Shown here: positions 1 through 10,749 of the stretch, piece by piece
Layout of the letters: each line of letters opens with the position of its first letter
Numbering within the stretch: position 1 is the stretch's first letter
Origin: Bicyclus anynana
Lineage: Eukaryota; Arthropoda; Insecta; Lepidoptera; Nymphalidae
Assembly: GCF_947172395.1 (NCBI RefSeq)
Contig: NC_069094.1
Location: 2,936,501 to 3,000,500 of the forward strand
Reading direction: 5' to 3'
DNA: 64,000 bases
Translations under genes and position numbers: made by a program
The notes under the pieces: model-generated
The model's database searches: none
Told to the model about the DNA's origin: nothing
What the model saw: the letters and a program-made list of their open reading frames with translations, nothing else

Positions 1-239
1 ATTTAGTACTCCATATAATACTAAGCAGTGGGTCGAGACTCGCGCGGTCGTGAGTCTCGGTCGCGCGTCCGATCGCCAAGATCGGAATGCTACCTTAAGT
101 CGTTGGTTTTCTGGCTGGTATTTTTGTATCGTTTAATGTTGAATCATGCATCAGATATATCTTGCACAATTTCTTAGTATTCAAAATTATGTACGTAACA
201 ATAATAATAATTGGCTCATATTTTGCATGCGTTATCTAT
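1..239. other. Unassigned window edge, CpG-rich
   Basis: Bases about 33-90 are rich in CG and hold a short imperfect palindrome built from GAGACTCGCG and its reverse complement. The rest is ordinary AT-rich sequence. No open frame or splice pattern is convincing. It could be the edge of a promoter or untranslated exon lying outside the window, but nothing here proves that. Confidence 0.3.
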
Positions 240-550
240 CGTCGCCGTTATCAACCCATATACGGCTCACTGCTGAGCTCGAGTCTCCTCTCAGAATGAG
301 AGGGGTTAGGCCAATAGTTTACCACGCTGGCCCAATGCGGATTGGCAGACTTCACACACGCAGAGAATTAAGAAATTCTCTGGTATGCAGGTTTCCTCAC
401 GATATTTTCCTTCACCGATTGAGACACGTGATATTTAGTTTCTTAAAATGCACACAACTGAAAAATTGGAGGTGCATGCCCCGGACCGGATTCGAACCCA
501 CACCCTCCGGAATCGGAGGCAGAGGTCATATCCACTGGGCTATCACGGCA
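240..550 (-). repeat. SINE family A copy (tRNA-derived)
   Basis: Near full-length copy. Read on the minus strand it starts with a tRNA-like head (GTGATAGCCCAGTGGATATG as A-box region, GGGTTCGAATCCGG as B box), followed by a conserved body (CATCGTGAGGAAACCTGC, CTCATTCTGAGAGGAGACTC) and an end near CAGTGAGCCGTATATGGGTTG. At least 17 other copies of this family lie in the window. Confidence 0.85.
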
Positions 551-877
551 CTCGTTATCTATACTAATATATAATATATATTTTTTTGTTAGTCTCTCAT
601 CATTCTTGCAATCTGTCGTGAGACATTCAGCGGGATTTTAAGTATATATAATATTTAGAGAGAGATTTGATTGTTTGTTTGTTTAGTGTAGGTGTAGGGT
701 AAGGGTAGGGTAGGGCAGGTGTAGGGTGGGAGTAAAATAGGCTAAGGGTAGGGAATAAGTCAAAGCGAAGCTTTATAAGGCGAATAGTAGGTGCGACCAC
801 GGCTTTACCATGATTATTTTAGTATACCTATGCATTTCTTGGGAAATGCATAGGTATTCCCAACGGAAATGCCATAT
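551..877. repeat. Spacer with G-rich GTAGGG tract
   Basis: Between two SINEs. Bases about 685-760 are a degenerate run of GTAGGG/GTAAGGG units on the + strand, with many closely spaced GGG blocks that could form a G-quadruplex. A similar tract lies at about 10894-10952. No coding potential is seen. Confidence 0.5.
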
Positions 878-1200
878 TTTTTTTTTCTTTACAAGTGAGC
901 CCTTGACTACAATCTCACCTGATGTTAAGTGATGATGCAATCTAAGATGGATTCGGGCTAACTAGCTAAGGAGGAGGATGAAATCCACGCCCCTTTCGGT
1001 TTCTACACGACGTCGTACCGGAACGCTAAATCGCTTGACGGTACGTCTTTGTCGGTAGGGTGGTAACTAGCCACAGCCAAAGCCTCCCACCAGCCAGACC
1101 TGGACCAATTAAGAAAACCTCAATCGGTCCAGCCGGGGATCGAACCCAGGACCTCCGTCTTGTAAGTCAACTGCTCATACCACTGAGCCACGGAGGCCGT
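878..1200 (-). repeat. SINE family B copy (Metulj-like, tRNA-derived)
   Basis: Nearly complete minus-strand copy. Reverse-complemented it begins GGCCTCCGTGGCTCAGTGG, has a B box GGGTTCGATCCCCGG, a body with ACGTACCG and GTGTAGAAACCGAAAGGGG, and ends in TTGTAAAGAA plus an A-rich tail. This matches the layout of lepidopteran tRNA-derived SINEs; the family name is from memory. Confidence 0.8.
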
Positions 1201-1478
1201 CAAATCTAATAAATAAATATGGTCTATCAGAAATATTTTCTTGTTTCGTCCTTTTTAGAGCACTGTTTTACGTAGTCGGTTAAAGTTGTTAAACTTTATT
1301 TTTTATTTAATAGTTTTCTGTTTCCCAATCAGTCACACTAGCCGTGCATTGCATATATACTCGTACATCGTCGCATTCTGATATACTTAGGTAAATGAAA
1401 CGACTGGACCGCACGAACTGTACGTACTATCATAATTTAAAGATATATTTTGACTTAAACAATATGCTGTATATCGTC

Positions 1479-1790
1479 GTCGTCATCAACCCATATTCGG
1501 CTCACTGCTGAACTCGAGTCTCCTCTCAGAATGAGAGGGGTTAGGCCAATAGTCCACCACGCTGGCCCAATGCGGATTGGCAGACTTCACACACGTAGAG
1601 AATTAAGGTAGCTAATTCTCTGGTATGCAGGTTTCCTCACGATGTTTTCCTTCACCGATTGAGACACGTGATATTTAGTTTCTTAAAATGCACACAACTG
1701 AAAAGTTGGAGGTGCATGCCCCGGACCAGATTCGAACCCACACCCTCCGGAATCGCAGGCAGAGGTCATATCCACTGGGCTATCAGGGCT
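1479..1790 (-). repeat. SINE family A copy
   Basis: Full-length minus-strand copy with the tRNA-like head at its right end (ATTCGAACCCACACCCTCCGG on the + strand) and the CTCATTCTGAGAGGAGACTC segment at its left. Confidence 0.85.
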
Positions 1791-2513
1791 TGAATATGAT
1801 GTATATACATATTCGTAATGTGCTCACCAAGACCTTTCTTTCTATATGAAACATAATGATTTTCTCAGTTTAATTTTTATATGGGTTAGAATGGTATGTA
1901 ACCTATGTCACCCTCGCTATTAGTAGTTTAGGCTCTACGGTGGAACATACATATATATATATATATATACATACTTACATACATACATAGATATTACATT
2001 ACCCTTTTGGATTCGCCGTAATCGGGTAATCAGTCACTTAGTACACGGATAATGCAATATAATGAGTGAATGTGGTGATTATGATCTTTCCAAATAAGTA
2101 CGTCATTATTAAACTCTTTAATTAACTTAATATAATCGTTTTCTGAACTAGTGGATAAGGAACAATCGATTTTAATTGCCCGCCAAAACGTAAATGGACT
2201 TGAGAATCGGGAAATACTCATATTATGTCAACATCCAAAATGTGTTGGACCTCCGCATCCCTCTCAACCCCTACTACCTCGGTCTGGAGAGGATGCGTCA
2301 TAATCAAAGGTACAGGCCAGGCTACGCTGGTCAGCGTTAATGGCATACAATTTAGCCGGTCGCTATCGAGCTAACCGCGACAAGTAAGCCAACAGCCAGT
2401 TGACATTCAGCCACAGAAGCTGACGCATGTACTATTCGAGATTGTTTTTCGTCATTTCACGTCTGTTATGTTGTGATGTAAATATGGTGTGAAAAATGAT
2501 TTTCTTAATATAG
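1791..2513. other. Intergenic, short microsatellites
   Basis: AT-rich sequence with a TA dinucleotide run near 1951-1970 followed by a few TACA units. No gene or repeat family recognised. Confidence 0.4.
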
Positions 2514-2770
2514 GCAGTGCTCGAGAACTACTCAGTGTGTGGATTTGTGGACGAAATATGCCAAGAAATCAATATGACATGGCCTGGATACTTCGCTGCA
2601 TTCTTTGGGTTTCATTGGTGAGTGACGGTTTAAGTCTAGGCTCGGGAGTAAAATACTGAGAAACGATTGTGTACATTATTATATTTTTATAGCCATTCTT
2701 GAAAGCAATTCCCTGTGCTTGTGACGTCAGCATATTAAGCTGGTTAAGCAATGTTGTTCTGAATTTTTGA
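2514..2770 (+). CDS. Possible two-exon 3' end of an unknown gene
   Basis: Weak candidate. Segment 2514-2617 is preceded by a usable acceptor (TTCTTAATATAG) and followed by a strong donor (GTGAGTGAC). It is open in two frames. In one frame (entering with 2 nt, leaving in phase 0) it joins in phase to 2693-2770, which follows an acceptor ending TTTTTATAG and runs 25 codons to a TGA. The encoded tail of about 59 residues is hydrophobic near the junction and resembles no family I recognise. The other open frame of the first segment cannot continue into the second. It could equally be chance, or noncoding. No upstream exons were found. Confidence 0.18.
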
Positions 2771-3490
2771 TTAGGTAGTAAACAACGCTAAAGGTCATGA
2801 TTAGCCTACAACTCTGTTTCGAAGAACACTTTAAGCTGAATTCTCTGTCGTTAATTTAAAATCGGAGTAGATCCAGAGATTAACCCCTCTGAAATCCCTT
2901 TAACATCACAAATTTTACCTCTTTATAATATTAGTTTAGAAGTATAGATCGTATTAAAACATAAATGTGAAAATACGATGCATACCCTGTCGACAACCTT
3001 ATGTACACCACTATTACACGACCAAGCAGTTATCGCGTAGACCCAAGCTCTATAACACTTCTGCTCTATTTGAGATAGAAACGAAAGGATCAAAAAGAAG
3101 TTAAGTTAGTCTAAAATGATAACAATTGGGTTTGTAAGGGAAGAGATAATTTTTCCCTTTCTTTTACTAATTTCCTTGCAATTGTGACCTTTATTTTCTC
3201 TCCACGAGAACTTTCTGGCGCTTTAACGAAAATACCAATTATGAAAAAAATAAAATTCGCCAATTGGTTCAGCCTTTCTTGAGTTTTACGATTTACGTCA
3301 TACCTTACAATGCCAGTCCTTGCTTTATTAGGTAAGCCATAATCTTTTTTTAATAAAACCACGTTTTTAATACGGATTTCGTTTGCCAAAGTTTAGAAAC
3401 AACACCATATAAAGGCATTCAAATTACAAAGACAGATTTAAAAAAAAATAACATTCAATACGTATACCTCATTATTTGTGTATAATAAAG
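2771..3490. other. Intergenic, nothing recognised
   Basis: AT-rich sequence without a convincing exon. A minus-strand frame of about 90 codons at 3111-3389 has no recognisable domain and no splice context. Confidence 0.4.
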
Positions 3491-3797
3491 TCATCATCAT
3501 TATCAACAAATATTCGGCTCACTGCTGAGCTCGAGTCTCGAGAATGAAGGTGTTAGGCCAATAGTCCACTACGCTGACGCAATGCGGATTGGCAGACTTC
3601 ACACACGCAGAGAATTGAGAAAATTCTCTGGTATGCAAGTTTCCTCACGATGTTTACCTTCACCGATTGAGACACGTGATATTTAATTTCTTAAAATGCA
3701 CACAACTGAAAAGTTGGAGGTGCATGCCCCGGACCGGATTCGAACCCACATCCTCCGGAATCGGAGGCAAAGGTCATATCCACTGGGCTATTACGGT
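3491..3797 (-). repeat. SINE family A copy
   Basis: Full-length minus-strand copy with a small deletion in the CTCATTCTGAGAGG segment. The tRNA-like head is at the right end, next to CACTGGGCTATTACGG. Confidence 0.82.
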
Positions 3798-5329
3798 TCA
3801 CAATTAGTAATAAAGTGGATAAACCAAAAGGAAACTGTGTATTAGAGAGGATAGAGCAAAAGGAAACTATCTAGTAAAATAGTCAGTTTCTATTTGCATT
3901 CATGATGATGAGGATAGCAAAACGCATAAGTCAATAATGATGAACGCATAATCTGGACGCCAAGCGGACGCAACGGACGTATTGCCTTTCAATAATTGTA
4001 AGTATTCAATATCTCGTACAATTCATACAAGTATTAGTGAAAGTAGAAAGATTTAAGGACATTTCCTTTCATTTACGAAAGATATCATTATATTTATTTA
4101 CGTAATGGCACAGAAAACATATGTACAAGTACAGAAGATTCACTCCGCAACGTCATTAAAATAAATATCGACTCTCGCTACGACATAATACGGCGCAATT
4201 CAGTTTGAACAAAATTATTTACCTACAGTTTTTATTTTTATTATTTCTACTCAAACAACGTTAGGGTTGTCTTCTAATAAAAAATACTTACTACTTATTA
4301 GATTTAATGGTTTGCTCTGGAACTTTTGAGATGTCAGCCTATTCAAATCAGGAAGCCAAAGTGGATGTATGACGGTCGACGGACGAATTTTCTTCAGTCT
4401 CATCGAATTACGGATGAGACTGAAAAAAATTCGGTATATTAGCAAAAGGAATATCCCCAATGGGCAGTGTCTAAGGCACGTGCTAATAAGCTTTTCTCAA
4501 CCTTGAGCTTGAAGTTCAAGCAACTTGAAATCGTGTAGTAAAGTAGTATAGTTACTGTGTACTTAAAACAGAGAACTCGTGTCTAGCACAATGCGCAGAA
4601 AGCTTGGCTTTTTTGAGCACAAATAGAGAAGAGCCCAGTTCTCACTTCCAAAACTAATATTGGAAGGGGAAAATATTGGGCAAAAAAGCGCCCTGTTGCC
4701 AAAGACGACAACGGTTGAACGATATAAGAAGTGCATTAAGCTAAAAGAAAACATACGCGTCAAATTGAGAACCTCCTTTTTTTTTAAGTCGGTTAAAAAT
4801 AGGAATGCTTTTCACATATTGACCATATAGGTGATGAGTAGAGTAACTTTGTTTATTGAAAAAAATACAATAGGAAACTTAAGCTACGAGTAACTTTTCC
4901 TAATAAATGATAACTATACAAATCATGCTACCGTGGAAAGGTGACTGGCTGCATTTCCACTTTGGATAGCCAGCCCATATCTGTCACCACGAGAACTAGT
5001 CGCGGCGAAACAATTCGTAGAATTTTTTTGGCACTGCGACTCTATGCCAAGGCCCAAAGTTCAACACGGCAAAAGTAACTTGAGTTTATGTGGATGGTGA
5101 AGAAATCAACCCTTTCATCTACACTATTCTCAAATACATGCTCTTGAGTTGATTAACGACTATAACGCTAGCCACTGACCATCCATTAAGCTCATGTATT
5201 TCAGCATGACAAACTATGAGCATTCTACCACTGAATTAAAAGAGGAGACTCGTGCTCAACAGTCAGCCCAAAGTGGGTTGTTAATGATGATGATGATAAA
5301 AGCTATAGCTTGGCAACTTCGTTCGGAAC
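3798..5329. other. Intergenic, nothing recognised
   Basis: No supported gene. Contains the short interspersed motif AAGTCGGTTAAA (near 4785) that recurs at about 11018 and 51121 as part of an unnamed repeat, and a degenerate GATGATGAT stretch near 5285. Confidence 0.4.
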
Positions 5330-5390
5330 GCTCCCGATGATCTGCGCGGGCCGGGGGGCATGTAGCGGTGAATGAAAAACCCACGATTGA
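5330..5390 (+). repeat. GC-rich repeat fragment, mate inverted at 10508-10572
   Basis: A segment around CGCGGGCCGGGGGGC followed by TGAATGAAAAACCCACGA recurs as its reverse complement at about 10508-10572, so both are pieces of one interspersed repeat. The sequence is much richer in GC than its surroundings. Confidence 0.55.
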
Positions 5391-5615
5391 TGCACCTTAC
5401 TTCCCCGCACGCACGATCACACCCGTGCAGTCTTTCCCCCCGTCGATCGCATATCATGGGAGTGTCAATTTGCTAAACTATATCGGAAATTATTTAAAAT
5501 TCTCATCGAAATATGTCACAGGAACTTTTGCCTAGACTTGTGCGTCACAATTAAAGGTTATTGTTATATTTTTATGGTTTCACTATTTAATACAGTGTTG
5601 ACAGTTTTAAGTCAG

Positions 5616-5767
5616 CCATTGACGGTCAATTATTCTCACGTTTCTGCAGCGCAAACAGCAGCGAAGTCGTTTCATAAGTCGAGCCGTCGTGCGCGCAGCG
5701 ACCAATACACGATCAGTTATAGCCGTGGGTGCTGAAGAAACGTGAGAATAATTGATAGTCAATGGCG
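5616..5767. mobile_element. Foldback MITE with ~35-bp inverted repeats
   Basis: The left arm (GCCATTGACGGTCAATTATT, then CTCACGTTTCTGCAGC) matches the reverse complement of the right arm ending ATAGTCAATGGC. The arms flank about 70 bp, so the element can fold into a long hairpin. A 65-codon + strand frame across it is a by-product of the arms. Confidence 0.65.
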
Positions 5768-6027
5768 TGCATTAAGCTGGCTATACTGATTCGGATAGGT
5801 CGGTCGTTGAACTGTATCTGGACGCTATAGAGGATGCAGGCCGGACGTATTGCCCTTCGATTCAATACGGCCTTCACATATACGCGACACGAGTTTCACA
5901 ATGTCACCGGAAGTCAGTTACGTACCTTTAGCTACCTAGTGGTAGATATATAGGGTGTTTATTTCTTGACTATTATTACCGAATATAATGATACTAAGCT
6001 CTATGATATCAAAGTATCTTAATTTAG

Positions 6028-6216
6028 GAATCTATACTAATATTATAAAGCTGAAAAGTTTGTTTGTTTGAACGCGCTAATCTCAGGAACTACAGGTCCG
6101 ATTTGAAAAATTCTTTCAGTGCTAGATAGCCCATTTATCGAGGAAGGCTATAGGCTGTATTTTATCCCCGTACTCTTACGGGAACGAAAACCACGAAGGT
6201 GAAACCGCGCGTTAGT
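6028..6216 (+). mobile_element. Helitron-like non-autonomous fragment
   Basis: Begins with ATCTATACTAATATTATAAA, continues with GGAACTACAGGTCCGATTTG and TTTATCCCCGTA, and fades near GAAACCGCGCG. Related segments occur near 45640, 50575 and 52640. In Lepidoptera such sequences are parts of Helitron-type elements; that assignment rests on memory of the termini. Confidence 0.5.
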
Positions 6217-6419
6217 ATAACATAATATGGAAAAGAATCCTTTTACCTCCTAGTCACGAAAAATTTAAAATAACGCATTTGATTGATTTTTCATGTTTTC
6301 TAATACTCTGTGTCTATAGAAGGTTTTTACGGAACAATAAAAATAACAGATAATTGGACAATTTTAAGAAAACTTTGAAAATGGTTCCTTGAAATCTGCT
6401 ATCTTCCTAATGTTACGTT

Positions 6420-6497
6420 AAAGGTGCCCCTGACCGGATTCGAACCTACGCCCTCCGAATCGAAGGCAGAGGTCATAACCTGGGCTATCACGCCTCT
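6420..6497 (-). repeat. SINE family A fragment (head only)
   Basis: Only the tRNA-like head remains, in minus orientation, 24 bp from a full plus-strand copy. The two heads face each other as an inverted pair. Confidence 0.7.
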
Positions 6498-6521
6498 TTT
6501 AGCTCACTTCATATATTGTTG

Positions 6522-6826
6522 AGCCGTGATAGCCCAGTGGATATGACCTCTGCCTCCGATTCCGGAGGGTGTGGGTTCGAATCCGGTCCGGGGCATACAC
6601 CTCCAACTTTTCAGTTGTGTGCATTTTAAGAAATTAAATATCACGTGTCTCAAACGTTGAAGGAAAACATCGTGAGGAAACCTGCACACCAGAAAATTTC
6701 TTAATTCTCTGCGTGTGTGAAGTCTGCCAATCCGCATTGGGCCAGCGTGGTGGACTATTGGCCTAACCCCTCTCATTCTGAGAGGAGACTCGAGCTCAGC
6801 AGTGAGCCGTATATGGGTTGATAACG
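6522..6826 (+). repeat. SINE family A copy
   Basis: Complete plus-strand copy from GCCGTGATAGCCCAGTGG to AGCCGTATATGGGTTGATAA. It is a good local reference for the family: head, A and B boxes, body and terminal GGTTGATAA are all present. Confidence 0.87.
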
Positions 6827-6829
6827 ATA

Positions 6830-7332
6830 TATTGTAAATTGTATGTTTGTACTATAATAATATGTAGGTATATACGTAGTCGTTGTTAGTTCGTAGGTAG
6901 GTACCTATTATTAACTTATTAATAAATGCATAATAATTAAGTACATGCGGTTTTATTAATATACTTATTTATAAATGGCGCAGTGCTTACTTACCTTCAA
7001 TATAAATCGTGTAATATTTATTATTATTTGTAGGTATTTGTGTTTACCTGCATTCGTAAACAGTAGTTTTTATCACAAAACTTTGAAGGCAAACGATAAA
7101 AAATGAAGAATCAAACATTATTAAGTGAAACAATGGGCGATAAAACTTCAAGACGTGGTTAAAATTCAAATAAACTACGTCGTTACATAATGGATACCTA
7201 ATGAACGGTATTCCCTCAAGTTTAAGGTCGGCACATATCTGGCAACGTAGCGTTACTATAAATAAAATAATAAAAAAACCAAAATATACAAAAGCCTGTG
7301 GTATGCCTATATTTTTCGTTGGACTTTTGAAA
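6830..7332. other. Intergenic, nothing recognised
   Basis: AT-rich, with scattered GTAGGTA motifs. A minus-strand frame (7044-7412) is hydrophobic in part but overlaps a SINE and lacks splice support. Confidence 0.4.
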
Positions 7333-7655
7333 TTCATCATCATCATTATCATCACTATTAATCCATATTCGGCATGCTGAGCTCGAGTCTCACAAAAATG
7401 AAGATGTTTCAATGCGGATTATCAGACTTCACACACGCAGAGTGAAGAAAAATTAATTAACACGCAAATTAAGAAAATTCACAGGTATGCAGGTGTCTTT
7501 ACGATGTTTTTCATTCACCCTTTGAAACTTGTAATATTTAATTTCTTAAAATGCGCATAACTGAAAATTTGGAGGTGTATGCCCCGTATCGGTTTTGAAC
7601 CTAGATCCTCCAGAATCTAAGGCAGAGGTCATATCCACTGGGCTATAATGGTGTT
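7333..7655 (-). repeat. SINE family A copy, diverged
   Basis: Older copy with many substitutions and a CATCATCATTATCATCA-type junction at its left end. The head is recognisable at CTCCAGAATCTAAGGCAGAG near the right end. Confidence 0.7.
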
Positions 7656-8466
7656 ACTTTGCTTATACTTTGACATTAGCGATAATAAATCATTAATTAT
7701 TATTTATCTAGACTAAATTTTGGGAAATGTCTCAAGATTTGACATAATATGCTCTGAGAATGCTTCCGAGTGAAATATAGTGGATTTTCTGTCGGATAAG
7801 TCAAGGTGTTTCTCGCTTGGATACGTCAGCTGTTTACGGAGAATTATAGCAAAATACCTAAATCAATTATTCCTTACCTACTAATTAACAACATCCTCTA
7901 AGTAACGTCTGTTTCTATTAAATACGAAATAAGTATTCATCATCATCATCACAACTCACATACGGCTTACTATTAAGCACGAGGCTCGTCTCGAGATGTG
8001 TTCTGTGGTCCAACATTCGTTTGTATTAAGTCCTTAGGGTACGCAGTGCATTTTTGCATCTATGAAGTGCACGCCACTGCTATCTAGGTACGAGTATTGA
8101 TAGTTCCATTGTATTTTTGCTTCGATGTAATCACAGAAACCATTAGTCACATCAAAATTACGAGGCATTATTTAGTTAATTATTAATAAATTAATTAAAT
8201 CGTTAATGGAACTGTATATTATTTTATTAATAAAATTAATTTATTAATCGTCCGGCTAACGACCCGACATACGTAACGTTATTTGAATGAAGAAAGTAGT
8301 TCTTTACTTTTACTTTTATCGTTTGAACGACAGTGAAACCGTTTTGTGAAATTAATTTATTTTTTACCGTTTGAACACTCAGACAACGTTGTAACAACGT
8401 TGAAATATCTCGTCGAGCTGTAAACTGGTTTTACGTCTTTTTTCAAATACTTTGTTAACTGTTATA
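7656..8466. other. Intergenic, nothing recognised
   Basis: AT-rich spacer with a short CATCATCATCATC run near 7937 and AATTAATTTATTAAT-like stretches near 8170-8250. No gene signal. Confidence 0.4.
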
Positions 8467-8927
8467 CAAGGGGGGCTTGCAATACAATTGCGTAACTTGA
8501 TCGGATTCGTTTGACAACAAATTCACTCCATTATAGTTGTCAAACTGACAGCTTTCTCAGGGATTTGACATTAATTTTTTTTATTCTTTACAAGTTAGCC
8601 CTTGACTGCAATCTCATCTGATGGTAAGTGATGATGCAATCGAAGATGGAAGTAGGCTAACTTGTTAGGAGGAGGATGAAAATCCACACCCCTTTAGGTT
8701 TCTACACGACATCGTACGAACGCTAAATCGCTTGGCGGTACGTCTTTGACGGTAGTGGTAACTAGCCACGGCCGACGCCTCCTACCACCCAGGCCTGGAC
8801 CAATTAAGAAAACCTCAATCTGTCCAGCCGGGGATCCACCGCGCTTACGGAGGCTGTCTATTTTTTTCATTTTATGAAATTGAGCTGTCAAACGGATCAG
8901 ATCAAGTTACGCCTTTACCCCCCAGGT
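8467..8927. mobile_element. Inverted-repeat DNA element split by a SINE
   Basis: The left arm (GGGGGGCTTGC, then GCGTAACTTGATCGGATTCG) pairs with the reverse complement of the right end (GATCAAGTTACGCCTTTACC then CCCC). A SINE B copy occupies the interior, so the foldback element is the older insertion and the SINE is nested in it. Confidence 0.6.
8574..8855 (-). repeat. SINE family B copy nested in foldback element
   Basis: Minus-strand copy from TTTACAAGTTAGCCCTTGAC to CGGAGGCTGTC. It is missing part of the B-box region (a shortened stretch after GGGGATCCACCGCG). Confidence 0.75.
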
Positions 8928-8961
8928 AGTAAAGAGACCTACTTTGCCGAGGTAATTTAAT

Positions 8962-9100
8962 GATGACCTTTCTGGCACAGTTGGTAGAGCTGTCATTCTT
9001 AGGACTGGGTTCGATGCCCAACTCGGGGCTGTTTAGAGTTTTACATTTTCTAAATAGGCTCAGTTCTGGGGACTGATGGTAGGCATCGGCCATGGCTAGT
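8962..9100 (+). repeat. tRNA-like SINE head, third family
   Basis: CTGGCACAGTTGGTAGAGCT resembles an A box and GGGTTCGATGCCCAACTCGG a B box, about 35 bp apart. The cloverleaf is not complete, so this looks like a degenerate tRNA-derived SINE rather than a tRNA gene. Confidence 0.35.
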
Positions 9101-9210
9101 TACCACATTACCTAGGTACCTACTACTACTAGCATGATGACGCGTGGAATTCACAGTTATGGGTAGATTAAAGTTGTACCTCTTCTAAGTAGGTAATTCC
9201 GCTTCCATCT

Positions 9211-9361
9211 TACAGTAGAATTCATAGACGTTGTAGGAGCACCCCCATGGGATCATTAACCCGTTGAGTGTCAAATTTTCAAACAAATACAGTTTAAATT
9301 CGACACTCAGAGCCTGAATGATACCCTAGGGGTGCCCCTAAAACGTCTATGAATTCCACTA
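9211..9361. mobile_element. Foldback MITE family 1, copy 1
   Basis: Nearly palindromic 150-bp element: AGAATTCATAGACGTTGTAG at the left, reverse complement at the right (CGTCTATGAATTCCACT), with an inner pair around GAGTGTCAAATTTTCAAAC. Two other copies lie at 12789-12940 and 32261-32413. Confidence 0.75.
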
Positions 9362-10299
9362 TCCGAGGGCTTCTATGCTCAACACTTGCAAGCTAATTTA
9401 CTATCTTTGACGTATGACATATATACGAAATTAAGATTCTATGTAACAAATGTCATCCGGTGCTTACTGTTTGATGTCAGACAGTAGGTAAATGACATTT
9501 TGTTGTGATTTGATGTTTATTTTAATAGGTTGATAAAAAAGACCAAAATAGTGAATAAACAAACAAGAGAGATCGCAGTCAAAGGCGATGTCGATAAAAA
9601 AACCGAGTTATAATGGATTTTAACGCCGTGTGTTTCACTCTACTTTTTTAATACGATTGCGAAAAAAATTAATATATAATCTAAAATAACATATAAACAT
9701 ATAAAAAAATCCGCTACGGACAGTACCGGGAAATGCGTAGAAATTTCTATTAAAAAATGAAATATGTAATCTAAAATAAACATATAAAAATAAAATTACA
9801 TTTTCAAAAGGGTAAAATTTAAAATTAGTTTCACTAACTTTGATCCACTATCCAGAGAATTCAACGCATTCCCCTGTGCTGCCCCTAGCGGACTTTTTAA
9901 AAATCTTTTGAGGAAAAAGGCTGATTGATAAAAAATGGATATGCATTTTTTATTTTTTATTGTACATAACATTTCTGTATGTTGACAACTGTTATCTCTA
10001 CACGGTATTATTAAACACAATAATATCGCAAACGTGAAAATGTCGTAAATCTTATTTTAATTACAACTGTGACATGCTCTGTGCTCGCGCCGATAAAACC
10101 ATCAGCAAACCAATGAGTCAGTTCTCAGTAAAGAGTATTAATTATATCAGTGTAAAGTCATAACAAGCAAGTAGGTAATACTTATTTTAATAATAAAAAA
10201 GGCGACATGATTTGTTTACAGTATGAATAGTCATAAATTAGAAAACGCCCGCAAATTCTACAGGAAAGTAGTCAACAAAATATTTATTAATGACCATAT
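9362..10299. other. Intergenic, nothing recognised
   Basis: AT-rich spacer with repeated AATATATAATCTAAAATAA-like phrases near 9670 and 9755, indicating a small local duplication. No exon is supported. Confidence 0.4.
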
Positions 10300-10407
10300 T
10301 AATTCAGTTAGTTCAGGGATCCGATGGATGCTGGCGGCTCGAGACCGTTTTGCTTGAAAGTCTTTGCAAGAGGCATATGTCCAGCAGTGGACGTCCATCG
10401 GCTGATA

Positions 10408-10460
<53 letters not shown>
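10300..10460 (+). mobile_element. RTE-like LINE 3' end with (GAT)n tail
   Basis: Short 5'-truncated copy: only the last coding bases (around GATGCTGGCGGCTCGAGACC) and the 3' end CAGTGGACGTCCATCGGCTG remain, followed by about 17 GAT repeats (10408-10460). The microsatellite reads as a polyhistidine frame on the minus strand and is not a gene. Confidence 0.7.
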
Positions 10461-10461
<1 letters not shown>

Positions 10462-10507
10462 ATAGTTAAACTTGTGTAGAGATAGATATTCTTGACTTGC
10501 GGACCCG

Positions 10508-10572
10508 GTCAAATCGTGGGTTTTTCATTCATCGCTACACGCCCCCCGGCCCGCGCTAACATCGGGAGCAAC
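10508..10572 (-). repeat. GC-rich repeat fragment, mate of 5330-5390
   Basis: Reverse-complement match to 5330-5390, around TCGTGGGTTTTTCATTCATC and CGCCCCCCGGCCCGCGC. Confidence 0.55.
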
Positions 10573-10749
10573 TATAAGCATATGCTTGTAAAAAAAATAT
10601 ATGTTCTGCTAAGTTGTAGTACATTATTTTATTCTAAAATCAATATTATTGTAGCGTACGTACTAAACCGAAAATGCCGCCAAAACTTGATTTTTGGCCA
10701 AAACTCGGCTGAAACCAAAACTTAACTTTCAGTTGTACTTTATCAAAAA

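Noticed and set aside
146..574. Frames translating as MRGVRPIVHHAGPMRIGRLH and similar, here and at 6504, 48578 and 53946
   Set aside because: These are read-throughs of the SINE A body; the same peptide recurs wherever a copy stands in that orientation.
685..760. Possible telomeric array
   Set aside because: Units are GTAGGG-like and degenerate, not TTAGG, and the tract is under 100 bp.
6522..6600. tRNA-like heads with A and B boxes throughout the window
   Set aside because: They are the 5' ends of SINE copies; the folded cloverleaf is incomplete and each is fused to the same SINE body.
10258..10512. Minus-strand frame with a long polyhistidine run
   Set aside because: Produced by the (GAT)n microsatellite at the LINE tail.
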